Shown here: in pieces, positions 24,487-33,725 of the stretch
Numbering within the stretch: position 1 is the stretch's first letter
Layout: each line of letters starts with the position of its first letter
NCBI RefSeq assembly: GCF_015355765.1
Contig: NZ_JACWNA010000004.1
Span: 62,001-126,000 of the forward strand
Direction of reading: 5' to 3'
Source: Actinomyces haliotis
GTDB lineage: Bacteria > Actinomycetota > Actinomycetes > Actinomycetales > Actinomycetaceae
DNA length: 64,000 nt
The notes under the pieces: generated by a model
Told to the model about the DNA's origin: nothing
What the model saw: the letters and a program-made list of their open reading frames with translations, nothing else
The model's database searches: none
Made by a program: the position numbers and the translations under genes

Positions 24487-25230
24487 TCAGCGCAGGAGGG
24501 CCAGCACGACAGCGGCCGAGCGTGCCGCCGCCTCGTCGGCGCCGATGTGGAAGTCCTGACCGGCCTCCGGGCCGCACAGGTCGGAGACCCCGCGCACCGA
24601 GGCGAAGGGGACCCCGGCCGTGGTCGCCACCTGGGCGAGGGCCGTCGACTCCATGTCCGTGCTCACCGCTGCAGGGAAGAGCTGGCGGGTGTCCGCGACG
24701 TTGGCGGCCGTGACGAAGGAGCCGCCGGCGAGCATCTGCCCCGTGTGGACGCGGGATGAGCCGGAGCCGGGGGTCGCGCCGTGAAGCGCGGCCTCGGCGC
24801 GCTCCTGGACGCGAGCCAGCAGTCCCTCGTCCCCGAGGAAGACGGCGGGCTGGCCCGGGGTCTGGCCGAGGTCGTAGCCGAAGGCGGTGGCGTCGACGTC
24901 GTTGTAGGCGAGCGTGGTGGAGGCGCACACGTCCCCGACCTCGACGTCGCGGCCGAGCCCGCCCGTGGTGCCCGCGGAGACGATGACCTCGGGGCGGACC
25001 TGGAGGAGCGCGGCTGCCAGCGCGCTCGCGGCGGCCACGAGGCCGATGCCGGTGCGCACGAGGACGAGCTCGCGCCCGTCGAGGTCGAGGCTGACGGCCT
25101 GCGCGGCGTCGCCCAGGAGGTCGACGGCGGGTGCGCCCTCCAGCCGGGGCAGGGCGTCGAGGAAGGGTTGCGTCTCCTCCGGCATGGCGGCGAGGACGAC
25201 GGCGGCGACGGGGCGGGGGCTCAGGCTCAT
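24487..25230 (-). CDS. mtnN: 5'-methylthioadenosine/S-adenosylhomocysteine nucleosidase
   Basis: A 247-residue nucleoside phosphorylase-fold enzyme. VLAAMPEE at the start carries the catalytic Glu, GTTGGLG forms part of the base pocket, and STDMESTALAQV contains the ribose-binding Met-Glu pair. The C-terminal RGVSDL contributes the catalytic Asp. It cleaves MTA and SAH; SAH cleavage gives S-ribosylhomocysteine, which is the substrate of LuxS encoded at 36386, so both enzymes of the AI-2/activated-methyl route are in this window. TAGGGT six bases before ATG suggests a leaderless message. Confidence 0.92.
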   Translation of the reverse strand: MSLSPRPVAAVVLAAMPEETQPFLDALPRLEGAPAVDLLGDAAQAVSLDLDGRELVLVRTGIGLVAAASALAAALLQVRPEVIVSAGTTGGLGRDVEVGDVCASTTLAYNDVDATAFGYDLGQTPGQPAVFLGDEGLLARVQERAEAALHGATPGSGSSRVHTGQMLAGGSFVTAANVADTRQLFPAAVSTDMESTALAQVATTAGVPFASVRGVSDLCGPEAGQDFHIGADEAAARSAAVVLALLR

Positions 25231-25430
25231 GCCCCGACCCTACTGACGCGCCCGCTCGCCGCGATCCTCTTCTCCCGCAGTGCACTCACCGAGGTCGGCT
25301 GATCTCCGCGTCGAGGCCGGTCCCCGATTCAGGGGGCGGCGGCGGGGCGGCCGGCGTCAGCTGTCGCCTGTGGAGAGTCGACGGATCTCGAGGTCGACAA
25401 CGCCCGATCTCGGCGGAGGAGGGGAGGTGA

Positions 25431-26195
25431 TCAGCAGGTGGAGGCGATCCGCGCGAGGATCGCGGGGTCCATGCTGGCCAGGTCGGGTGCCGCTTGGTCG
25501 TCCGCGTCGAGCGGGGCTGACAGCCCGCGGATGATCGCGCTGATGACGAGGCGCAGGGCGTCCTGCGGCTGCATCCCCAGGCTGGAGGCGCTCGGCGTCG
25601 ACGCGGCCTCCTGGGAGATGGAGTCGAGGAAGAAGAGGACGACGACGTCGGCGACGGCGGAGGCGGGCACGAGCGGCCGCCGCCCCATGCGGGCGAGGAG
25701 GTCCTCGACGATGCCGGACAGGGCGGCCGTAAACTCCTCGCGGGTGGCCACGGGGATCTCGGGCGTCTCGGGGTGGCGCATCCGGCGCAGCGTGTACTCG
25801 GTGGTGATGAGGTACATGCTGCGGGCGTCGGGCCGGATGGAGTCGAGCAGGTCCATGAGGACGTCGACGGTGACGTCACCCTCGAGCCCGTCGATAGCCT
25901 CCTCGATCCGGGCGATGAGGGCCTGGGAGCGCTCGACGATGGCCTCGGAGAGGACCTCGTCGAGGGAGGAGTAGTTCGAGTAGAAGGCGCCGCGCGTGAA
26001 GCCGGCGGCCTTGACGACGTCGTCGATGCGGGCGCCCTCGATCCCCTTGGCGGCGACGACGTCGGCGGCGGCCCGCACGAGGGAGACGCGGGTGTTCTCT
26101 CGCTTGCGGAGCCGCTTCTCGTCGCGTGACTGGCGCACGTCGCTGCGTGCTTCCTTGAGCGCCTCGGCGTTGAGGAGCTTGGGACGAGGGGGCAT
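25431..26195 (-). CDS. TetR-family transcriptional repressor
   Basis: A 254-residue regulator. A basic leader is followed by a TetR helix-turn-helix (about 35-80: ADVVAAKGIEGARIDDVV, FTRGAFYSNYSS) and an all-helical ligand domain. The ATG at 26195 has GGAGAA eight bases upstream; a longer frame to 26357 would run through the promoter. It is divergent from the mmpL/yhgE pair and probably represses it through the palindrome between them. Ligand unknown. Confidence 0.92.
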   Translation of the reverse strand: MPPRPKLLNAEALKEARSDVRQSRDEKRLRKRENTRVSLVRAAADVVAAKGIEGARIDDVVKAAGFTRGAFYSNYSSLDEVLSEAIVERSQALIARIEEAIDGLEGDVTVDVLMDLLDSIRPDARSMYLITTEYTLRRMRHPETPEIPVATREEFTAALSGIVEDLLARMGRRPLVPASAVADVVVLFFLDSISQEAASTPSASSLGMQPQDALRLVISAIIRGLSAPLDADDQAAPDLASMDPAILARIASTC

Positions 26196-26261
26196 GTCTT
26201 CTCCAGGAGCGGGTGGGTGGCCCGGGTAGGTTCTGTCGGCGGCCTCACACGACCGCCTGAT

Positions 26262-26300
26262 TTCCGTACACGAGTATACCGAGTACATTTTCGTACGGAA
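26262..26300. promoter_or_regulatory. Symmetric operator/promoter between tetR and mmpL
   Basis: TTCCGTAC (26262-26269) and GTACGGAA (26293-26300) form a palindrome. Each half also supplies a -35 (TTCCGT), with 16-base spacers to TACATT (26284-26289) on the plus strand and TATACT (26278-26273) on the minus strand. Repressor binding would block both promoters at once. A CGAGTA direct repeat lies inside. Confidence 0.7.
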
Positions 26301-26347
26301 AGAGCCCCTGCTCACCCTTCCGGTGGGCTTCCCGAAAGGAACGTGCG

Positions 26348-29209
26348 TTGTCCGCACTCCTGTACCGCCTCGGACGCTGGTGCGCGTCCCACGCCAAGCG
26401 CGTCGTCGCCGCGTGGCTCGCCGTCATCGCGCTGTTCGCGGCCGTCGTCGTCCTCCACGGCTTCGACATGAACGGCCCCTACACGCTGTCCGGCACCGAG
26501 TCCATGGAGGGCCTCACCGTCCTCGAGAACCGCCTGCCCGAGATCGCCGGCACCTCCGACGAGGTCCTGTTCACCTCCGAGGACGGGAACATCGAGTCTC
26601 ACAAGGCCGAGATCGAGGAGTTCGTCGACGAGGTCGAGGACCTCGACGGCGTCGCCTCCGTCTCCGCGCCCTTCGGCGCCGAGCAGGACACCTCCACGAA
26701 CACCCCGGCCCAGGAGTCGACCGTCTCGAAGGACGGCAAGTCCGTCATCGTCCAGGTCATCGCCGACGCCAGCTACGGCAGCGTCAACACGGGCCAGACC
26801 GACGCCTCCAAGGTCCTCGCCAAGGACCTGAGCAGCCTGGTCTCCAGCACGGAGAAGTCGACCGGCCTCACCATCCACCAGTCCGAGGACATCGGCAAGG
26901 AGGTGCAGATGGGCGCCAGCGCCGCCGAGGTCATCGGCTTCCTCGTCGCGGGTGTCGTCCTGCTCATCACCTTCGGTTCCTTCCTCGCCGCGGGGGCGCC
27001 CCTGGTCGCCTCCCTCATCGGCGTCGCCTCCGGCATGCTCGGCGTCCTGGCCGTGTCCAAGTGGTCCCCGATCGTCCCGCTCGCACCGACGCTCGCGACG
27101 ATGCTCGGCCTCGCCGTCGGCATCGACTACGCGCTGTTCATCATCTCCCGCGCCCGCGAGTACGTCACCGAGGACCCCACCCACCCCGAGCGCGAGCTCG
27201 CCACCCCCGCCGAGGCCGCCGGCCGCGCCGTCGCCACCGCGGGAAGCGCCGTCGTCTTCGCGGGGACCACCGTCGTCGTCGCCCTCCTCGGCCTCGCCGT
27301 CTGCGGCATCCCCTTCCTCACCCTCATGGGCGTCTCCTCCGCCTTCGTCGTCGCCATGGCGGTCCTCGTCGCCCTCACCTTCACCCCGGCCCTCATCGGC
27401 CTCATCGGCAAGCGCATGCGCCCCAACCCGGTGCGCGCCCGCCGCGAGGCCGCCAAGGCCGCCGCCGGAAAGAAGACCTTCCCGCAGCGCTGGGTCGCCT
27501 TCGTCACCGCCAAGCCCTGGCTCACCGTCATCGCCGTCATCGCGATCCTCGGCACGCTCGCCGTCCCCGCCAAGGCCCTCCACCTCGCCCTCACCGACGA
27601 CGGCTTCGAGGCCAAGGACACCGTCGCGCGCCAGACTTACGACGCCATCTCCGACGCCTACGGCCCCGGCTACAACTCGCCGATCATCGTCATCGCGGAC
27701 ATCACCAACACCACCAAGCCGATCGACACCGTCAACGAGCTCGCCGACGAGATCGGCAAGATCGACGGCGTCGACGACGTCGCCATGGCCACCCCGAACT
27801 CCGACGGCACCCTCGGCGTCATCGAGATCCGCCCGACCAACGGCCAGGCCGACTCCCGCACGGAGAACGTCGTCAAGACCATCCGCAACAACGCCTCCCA
27901 CTACGAGTCGAAGTACGGCATCACCGACGTCATGGTGACCGGTCAGACCGCCGTCGCCATCGACATCGGCCAGTCGCTGTCCGACGCCATGCTGCCCTTC
28001 GGCATCGTCGTCGTCGGTCTGTCCCTCGTCCTGCTCCTCATCGTGTTCCGCTCCGTCGCGGTCCCGGTGACGGCCACCCTGGGCTACATCCTGTCCCTCG
28101 GCGCCGGGATGGGCGTCACGGGCGCCATCTTCGGGTGGGGCTGGATGGCCGACTTCTTCGAGGTCCCGAAGGTCGGCGCCGTCATCTGCTTCCTCCCCGT
28201 CATCACCATGGGCATCCTCTTCGGCCTGGCCATGGACTACGAGGTCTTCCTCGTCTCCCGCATGCGCGAGGAGTGGACGCACCACCACGACGCCCGTCAG
28301 GCCGTCCTCTCCGGCTACGCGGGATCCGCCCGTGTCGTCTCCGCGGCCGCCGTCATCATGACCGCCGTGTTCGCCGGCTTCATCCCGGCCAAGCTCACCA
28401 TCATCAAGCCCATCGCGGTCTCGCTCGCCTTCGGCATCTTCTTTGACGCCTTCCTGGTCCGCCAGACCTTCATCCCGGCGATCATGATGGCCCTGGGCGA
28501 GAAGGCCTGGTGGATGCCCGCCTGGCTCGACCGGAACCTGCCGATCATCGACGTCGAGGGCGAGGGCCTCCAGCGCACCCTCGAGCACAACGACTGGGTG
28601 GCCGAGCACGGCGAGGTCGAGGTCCGTGCCGACGACGTCCGGGTCTCGGACTCCGACGGCGCCGCCCTGGACCACCTCGACCTCACGGTCGCGGCCGGTG
28701 AGGTCGCGCTCGTCCGCACCGCCGAGCCGATCGCCCGACGGGCCCTCCAGGCGCTCATCGGCGGACGCCTCCAGCCCACCAGCGGCATCCTCGTCATCGG
28801 CGGGCACGTCCTGCCCGACGGGACCGCCTCCATCCAGGCGATGACCACCGCCGTCCACGCCTACGACGACGAGATCGACGAGCGCGTCCGCGTCGCCGTC
28901 GTCGACGACCCCGGCGAGCGCCGCTGGCAGCGGGTCGCCGAGCTCGCCCGCGAGGGCCTCGCCGTCATCGTCACCACCGACGCCGAGAAGCCCTCCATGG
29001 CCCCACCGAGCGCCGACGTCGAGATCGCCACGCTCATCGACGTCGCCTCCGACGGCACCGCGCACGTCCGCCGCGCCCCGCAGCGCCGCGCCGCCGCCCC
29101 CGAGCAGGAGTCCGCCGCCCCTGAGCAGCAGGACGCCGGGCCCGGCCACCGCGGGCGCCACTCCATCCTTCACGCCACCCCCACCTCCGGAACCGAGGCA
29201 CACGCATGA
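26348..29209 (+). CDS. MmpL-type RND transporter with a degenerate ABC-ATPase-like tail
   Basis: A 953-residue membrane protein starting at TTG with AAGGA seven bases upstream. The first ~715 residues are a complete MmpL/RND transporter: two repeats of one plus five membrane helices, each with an outer domain (about 55-200 and 400-560), conserved GIDYALFI and GLAMDYEVFLVSRM motifs that carry the proton-relay residues. From ~740 a soluble domain follows. It resembles an ABC ATPase start (DHLDLTVAAGEVALV... then LIGGRLQPTSGILVIGG) but lacks a Walker A loop. MmpL proteins export lipids or siderophores; the substrate here is unknown. Four-base overlap with the next gene. Confidence 0.9.
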   Translation: MSALLYRLGRWCASHAKRVVAAWLAVIALFAAVVVLHGFDMNGPYTLSGTESMEGLTVLENRLPEIAGTSDEVLFTSEDGNIESHKAEIEEFVDEVEDLDGVASVSAPFGAEQDTSTNTPAQESTVSKDGKSVIVQVIADASYGSVNTGQTDASKVLAKDLSSLVSSTEKSTGLTIHQSEDIGKEVQMGASAAEVIGFLVAGVVLLITFGSFLAAGAPLVASLIGVASGMLGVLAVSKWSPIVPLAPTLATMLGLAVGIDYALFIISRAREYVTEDPTHPERELATPAEAAGRAVATAGSAVVFAGTTVVVALLGLAVCGIPFLTLMGVSSAFVVAMAVLVALTFTPALIGLIGKRMRPNPVRARREAAKAAAGKKTFPQRWVAFVTAKPWLTVIAVIAILGTLAVPAKALHLALTDDGFEAKDTVARQTYDAISDAYGPGYNSPIIVIADITNTTKPIDTVNELADEIGKIDGVDDVAMATPNSDGTLGVIEIRPTNGQADSRTENVVKTIRNNASHYESKYGITDVMVTGQTAVAIDIGQSLSDAMLPFGIVVVGLSLVLLLIVFRSVAVPVTATLGYILSLGAGMGVTGAIFGWGWMADFFEVPKVGAVICFLPVITMGILFGLAMDYEVFLVSRMREEWTHHHDARQAVLSGYAGSARVVSAAAVIMTAVFAGFIPAKLTIIKPIAVSLAFGIFFDAFLVRQTFIPAIMMALGEKAWWMPAWLDRNLPIIDVEGEGLQRTLEHNDWVAEHGEVEVRADDVRVSDSDGAALDHLDLTVAAGEVALVRTAEPIARRALQALIGGRLQPTSGILVIGGHVLPDGTASIQAMTTAVHAYDDEIDERVRVAVVDDPGERRWQRVAELAREGLAVIVTTDAEKPSMAPPSADVEIATLIDVASDGTAHVRRAPQRRAAAPEQESAAPEQQDAGPGHRGRHSILHATPTSGTEAHA

Positions 29210-32121
29210 ACCGCCGCAGCTGGATCCTCGCGATCCTCGTCATCCTCGTGCCCGCGCTCGCGGGCGTCATGGTCGTCACCGCGGCGACCTCCGGCACCGC
29301 CCAGGCCGCCAGCGTGCCCGCCGCCGTCGTCAACCTCGACGGGACCGGCGCCACCACCTCCGACGGCACCGCCCTGCCCGCCGGGCGCCTCCTCGTCGGG
29401 CGCCTCATCAACCCCGACGAGGCCCTCACGGAGAAGTCCTCCACCGGGGCCACGACCTCCACCCTCGACTACTCGGTGGTGGACGAGGACGCCGCCATGA
29501 AGGGGCTCGAGGACGGCACCTACGACGTCGTCGTCACCATCCCCAAGGGCTTCTCCGACGCCATCGTCAAGACCATCGACGGCACGCCCACGCAGGCGAG
29601 CGTCCAGGTCCAGACGAACGACGCCGGCTCCTCCGCCATCGGCTCGGTCAGCTCCGACATCGTCTCCGCCGCCGCCGACTCCCTCGGCACGACGGTCTCT
29701 GTGGCGTACCTCAACGGCTCGCTCAACGCGATGACGACGCTGCACGACAAGCTCGGCGAGGCCTCCGACGGCGCGACCGCGCTCGCCAGCGGCGCCAGCG
29801 ACCTCAACGACGGCGTCGACCAGGCCGACGACGGCGCGAAGCAGCTCTCTACCGGTGCTGGCTCCCTGGCCGACGGCCTCAGCCAGCTCGAGTCCGGCGC
29901 CTCGACCCTGAGCAGCGGCACCTCCACCGCCGACTCCGGCGCGAACACCCTCGCCGACGGCGCGAGCAGCCTCGCCTCGGGGGCGAGCACCCTGTCCGAC
30001 GGCGCCTCCTCCGCGAACGACGGCGCCGCCCAGCTCGACTCCGGCGCCAGCGCGCTCGCGACGGGCGCGGCCCAGGGCAAGGCCGGTGCCAGCGCGCTCG
30101 CCACCGGCGCTGCCAGCGCCGAGTCCGGCGCCTCGGACCTCTCCTCCGGTGCCAGCACGCTGAGCAGCGGCGCGAGCGACCTGTCCGACGGTGCGAGCAC
30201 ACTCTCCGAAGGCGTCACCAGCTACGTCGGTGGCGTCACCCAGGCCCGCGACGGTCTTACCACCGTCCAGTCCGGTCAGTCGCAGTCGCTCGACGACGGC
30301 GCAGCCGCGCTCGCCACGGGCGCCGCGAAGCTCGCCGCCGGGATCGGCACGAGCAGCGACTCCGCTACCGAGCAGAAGGCCGCTGATCAGGCGCAGACCG
30401 TCTACGGCGCGGTCAACGACCTCACTGCCTCCACCGCGGCGCCAGCGCTCGCTGCGGGTACTGCCAAGCTCAGCACGGGCGTCTCCGACTACACCTCCAG
30501 CGTTGCGGCGCTCCAGCAGAGCGTGCAGTCCCAGGTCTCCACGCTGCAGCAGGCCAACGCCGTCTGTCAGCAGGGCTCTCTCACGGTGTGCCAGCAGGCA
30601 CTCGCCACTGTCACGGCTGCCATGGGTAACACCACCGATACGCCGAACACTGCGGACCCGTCCAAGTCAACTGTCATGGGTGCCCTCAACGGACTCGTCT
30701 CGAAGAACAACGAGCTCACCACTGGCGCTGCGAGCGCCGCTAGCGGAGCGGCTCAGGTGAACGACGGCCTGTCGAAGTTGAAGAGCAGCATGCCTGCCGT
30801 CGCCTCCGGCGCCTCGCAGGTCTCCTCCGGAGCCTCCAGCGTCTCCGCCGGCCTCGGCACGTCCTCGGACATGTACAACCCGAAGACCGGCGCGGGCAAG
30901 ACGGAGACCGGGGTCCTCAACTACCTCGTCGCCTCCGGCTCCACCCTCACCGACGGCGCCTCCCAGGTGTCCTCCGGCGCGTCCTCGCTGAGCGACGGTG
31001 CCTCGCAGCTCTCCAGGGGCGCCGACTCGCTCCACCGGGGCCTCGGCACCCTCTCCTCGGGTGCGAACCGGCTCTCCTCCGGAGCGACTCAGCTCTCGGA
31101 CGGAGCCACCAAGCTCTCCTCCGGCGCGTCCTCCCTCCACCAGGGCACGACGAAGCTCGCCACCGGCGCCTCCGCCCTGTCCACCGGCGCGACCAGCCTC
31201 TCGGCCGGGTCCTCCGACCTCGCCGACGGCCTCGACCGCCTGGCCACCGGAGCCTCCACGCTGGCGACCAGCACCGGCACCGCCGCTGACGGCGCCACGA
31301 CGCTCTCCGACGGCGCCTCCGACCTCGCGGACGGCACCGGCAAGCTCGCCGACGGCTCCTCCCAGCTCAAGGACGGCACCTCCACCCTCGCGGACGGACT
31401 CTCCTCCGCCAAGGACAAGGTGCCCTCCTACACCGACGAGGAGGCCTCCTCCCTCGCGACGGCGCTCGCCCAGCCCGTCGACGTGAGCACCGACGAGTCC
31501 GGCAACGCCTCCTCGGCGACGTCGATCGCCCCCAACGCGATCGCCATCGCGCTGTGGATCGGCGCCCTCGTCATCGTCTCCGGCCTCGGCCTCATGAGCC
31601 GCCGCCGCGTCGAGGCCCCCATGAGCCCGGCCCGCCTCGCGGCCGCCTCGCTCAAGCCGGCCCTCATCCTCGCCGCCGTCCAGGCCCTCGCGCTCGTCGG
31701 GATCGTCGCCTTCGCCGGCGCCCACGTGAACGGCGTCTGGAAGGTCCTCCTGCTGTCGGTCGTCGCGGCACTGTCGATGACGGTGCTCCACGCGGCCCTC
31801 GTCGCGGCCCTCGGCTCGCGCGGCGGCACGGCGGTCTCGCTGCTCGCCCTCGTTCTCCAGGCCGTGTGCCTCTTCGCGACGGCGGTCCCGCAGTCCCTCA
31901 CGGGCCTGTACTCGACGGCGAACGGCTTCATGCCGGTCACGGTCCTGGCCTCGGCCCTGCGCGGCGTCATGCTCGGCGCCTCCGGCGTCGTCACCCCAGC
32001 CAGCGCCGTCGTCACCCTGGTGATCTGGGGTGCGGCCTCCGCCCTCGCCATGACGCTGGCGGTCCGCCGTCGGCGGGCGACGAGCCTGGCCGGCCTGCGC
32101 CACGAGCTCGCGTCCGCCTGA
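29206..32121 (+). CDS. YhgE/Pip family membrane protein with long Leu/Gly heptad repeats
   Basis: A 971-residue protein. It has one N-terminal membrane helix (about 5-27), an extracytoplasmic domain (about 35-185), a long region (~190-770) of near-heptad repeats such as LSSGAS, LADGAS and LATGAS, and five to six C-terminal helices (~785-960). This is the YhgE/Pip layout, related to ABC-2 permeases and to phage infection protein, with the xxxLxxG heptad repeat. Coiled-coil-like repeats likely reach far into or beyond the wall. Its ATG overlaps the mmpL stop by four bases, implying that the two act as one export system under TetR control. Confidence 0.92.
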   Translation: MNRRSWILAILVILVPALAGVMVVTAATSGTAQAASVPAAVVNLDGTGATTSDGTALPAGRLLVGRLINPDEALTEKSSTGATTSTLDYSVVDEDAAMKGLEDGTYDVVVTIPKGFSDAIVKTIDGTPTQASVQVQTNDAGSSAIGSVSSDIVSAAADSLGTTVSVAYLNGSLNAMTTLHDKLGEASDGATALASGASDLNDGVDQADDGAKQLSTGAGSLADGLSQLESGASTLSSGTSTADSGANTLADGASSLASGASTLSDGASSANDGAAQLDSGASALATGAAQGKAGASALATGAASAESGASDLSSGASTLSSGASDLSDGASTLSEGVTSYVGGVTQARDGLTTVQSGQSQSLDDGAAALATGAAKLAAGIGTSSDSATEQKAADQAQTVYGAVNDLTASTAAPALAAGTAKLSTGVSDYTSSVAALQQSVQSQVSTLQQANAVCQQGSLTVCQQALATVTAAMGNTTDTPNTADPSKSTVMGALNGLVSKNNELTTGAASAASGAAQVNDGLSKLKSSMPAVASGASQVSSGASSVSAGLGTSSDMYNPKTGAGKTETGVLNYLVASGSTLTDGASQVSSGASSLSDGASQLSRGADSLHRGLGTLSSGANRLSSGATQLSDGATKLSSGASSLHQGTTKLATGASALSTGATSLSAGSSDLADGLDRLATGASTLATSTGTAADGATTLSDGASDLADGTGKLADGSSQLKDGTSTLADGLSSAKDKVPSYTDEEASSLATALAQPVDVSTDESGNASSATSIAPNAIAIALWIGALVIVSGLGLMSRRRVEAPMSPARLAAASLKPALILAAVQALALVGIVAFAGAHVNGVWKVLLLSVVAALSMTVLHAALVAALGSRGGTAVSLLALVLQAVCLFATAVPQSLTGLYSTANGFMPVTVLASALRGVMLGASGVVTPASAVVTLVIWGAASALAMTLAVRRRRATSLAGLRHELASA

Positions 32122-32134
32122 CCTGCGGTCGCCT

Positions 32135-32176
32135 GAGAAGGGGCGCCCCCTGCTACGGCAGGGGGCGCCCCTTCTC
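32135..32176 (+). terminator. Terminator of the mmpL/yhgE operon
   Basis: GAGAAGGGGCGCCCCCTGC and its complement form a perfect 19-base stem around TACG, 13 bases past the stop. It also lies just past the stop of the convergent hydrolase gene and can serve both. Confidence 0.9.
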
Positions 32177-32188
32177 GTTCCTCAAGGG

Positions 32189-33172
32189 TCAGTGGCGTGG
32201 TCGGGGAAGGTGCTCCTCAAGCCACGGGTCGGTGAGGGAGTAGAAGCGCTCCGGGAAGGTGCGGCGCACGCAGTGCGGGGCGCCGACGACCACCGCCCCT
32301 GCCACGTTCGGGTTCCCGCGTCCCGTCACGGCCGGGAAGTAGCTGCCGCGCAGGACGACGCGGCGCGTGCCCGTGACGATGAGCGTCGGGACGGCGAGCC
32401 CGTCGACGATCCGCTCCCACGGCGTCGGCGGGGCGACGCACCCCAGGGCGATGAAGCGCAGGTCGACGCCGCTGGAGGCCTCGACGCTCGCCCGGACCTC
32501 CTCGTGCGACCACGTCGGGTTGTCGCGCGTCTCCAGGGCGTAGCGCGCCGCGGGGTCCGCCGCGATCCCGCGCATCTCGCGCACCTGGCGGTAGGCGTTG
32601 AGGCGCAGCAGCCGGTTCCACGCAGGCGTCGTGAAGGCGGGGTCCTCACCGATCGCGGCGTCGACGAGGTCGGGGCGCCGGGCGGCGACGTCGAGGCTCG
32701 TCACCCCGCCCATGGAGTGCCCGACGACGACGAGCGGCGCGGTGAGCGGCCCGGCGTCCGGGGCGTCGGGGGAGGGGCGCAGGCCGTGGGCGCGCAGGTC
32801 CTCCAGGGTCGACTCGAGGTCCTCGGCGAGGCGGGCGCCGGCGGTGGCCTGGTCGGTGAGGTCGGCGTCCTCCCACCGCGGCGAGTTCCCGTGCCCACGG
32901 GCGTCGAGGGCGACGACGCGGTGGCCCGCGGAGGTCCAGTGCTCGACGGCGCCGGCCCAGCAGGCGGCGGAGTCCGTGATGCCGTGCGAGAGCACGAGGA
33001 CGGGCGCGTCGGCGTCGTCGAGGGGGCCGTGCAGGTGCCGCGCGATCGGCTCGGCGGCCGGGGTGGGCCGGTCGTGGGGGACGGCGGCATGCTCCCGGGC
33101 GTCGTCGTCCGCGAGGGACGGGACGGCGTCGCCGGGTGCGGGGAGCGGCTCAACAGCCTCGGGGGAGGTCAC
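32189..33172 (-). CDS. Alpha/beta hydrolase
   Basis: A 327-residue hydrolase. A disordered leader (~45 residues) is followed by an alpha/beta-hydrolase fold: oxyanion segment [20 protein letters not shown], nucleophile elbow GHSMGG, and a late His in VVGAPHCVRR. The closely similar protein encoded at 36951 shares [24 protein letters not shown] and the ending with FY----DPWL, so the two are paralogues. Substrate unknown. GTG has TACGCT seven bases upstream (33185-33180), another leaderless-type promoter. Confidence 0.88.
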   Translation of the reverse strand: MTSPEAVEPLPAPGDAVPSLADDDAREHAAVPHDRPTPAAEPIARHLHGPLDDADAPVLVLSHGITDSAACWAGAVEHWTSAGHRVVALDARGHGNSPRWEDADLTDQATAGARLAEDLESTLEDLRAHGLRPSPDAPDAGPLTAPLVVVGHSMGGVTSLDVAARRPDLVDAAIGEDPAFTTPAWNRLLRLNAYRQVREMRGIAADPAARYALETRDNPTWSHEEVRASVEASSGVDLRFIALGCVAPPTPWERIVDGLAVPTLIVTGTRRVVLRGSYFPAVTGRGNPNVAGAVVVGAPHCVRRTFPERFYSLTDPWLEEHLPRPRH

Positions 33173-33299
33173 GGGTGCGAGCGTAAGCGCGTCCGACGCC
33201 GGTCACCGGGAGCGCCGACGCGAGCCCGGCCCGGGCCGCGAGCACGGCAGCCGGGCCGCGCCGTCGTGGACGGGTCGGGTCCTGGAGGCGTGAGCGGCG

Positions 33300-33725
33300 T
33301 CAGCTGACGGGGATCTCGTGGACCTCGTGGTCGCGCGGCGCCGAGGAGAAGACGGTCCACACGCGCCCGGAGGTCAGGGTGAGGTCGATGCGCACGACCT
33401 GCGGCCCGCCCATCGCCTCAGGGACCTCCTCGACGACGGCGGAGGCCGTGCAGGAGAACCAGCCCGTGTGCGGCGCCGGGGTCGGGCCGGCGAGGGTGAC
33501 GCGGGCGTCCCCGTGGATCTGCTCGATCTTGTGGGCGGTGCGCGTGGTGAGGACGCCGACGTGGTCGACCCGGCCGGCAGGGTCCGGCTGGGTGAGGACG
33601 GGGCGGGTGTGAAGGCCGTCGGAGTCGACGGTGGTGAGGAGGACCGTGGTGCCGGGGGCGACGAGCTCACGGACGAAGGGCAGTGCCGAGTTGTATGCGG
33701 CGACGGAGTCAGGGACGGCTCGCAT
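33300..33725 (-). CDS. Pyridoxamine 5'-phosphate oxidase-like (FMN-binding split barrel) protein
   Basis: A 141-residue protein with the PPOX split-barrel pattern: LLTTVDSDGLHTRPV in the first strands, LTTRTAHKIEQI with the conserved HKI/E region, and DARVTLAG. This resembles general-stress-protein-26-like small flavin- or F420-binding proteins. The exact cofactor and reaction cannot be told from sequence. It is not part of an obvious operon; the stretch upstream (33726-34032) is non-coding or degraded. Confidence 0.78.
   Translation of the reverse strand: MRAVPDSVAAYNSALPFVRELVAPGTTVLLTTVDSDGLHTRPVLTQPDPAGRVDHVGVLTTRTAHKIEQIHGDARVTLAGPTPAPHTGWFSCTASAVVEEVPEAMGGPQVVRIDLTLTSGRVWTVFSSAPRDHEVHEIPVS

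Noticed and set aside
25287-25415. Possible further palindromic element before the TetR stop (CACCGAG ... CTCGGCG)
   Set aside because: Complementarity is only about 12-14 imperfect bases, length is 129 and neither central motif is at the fixed offset, so it was not included.
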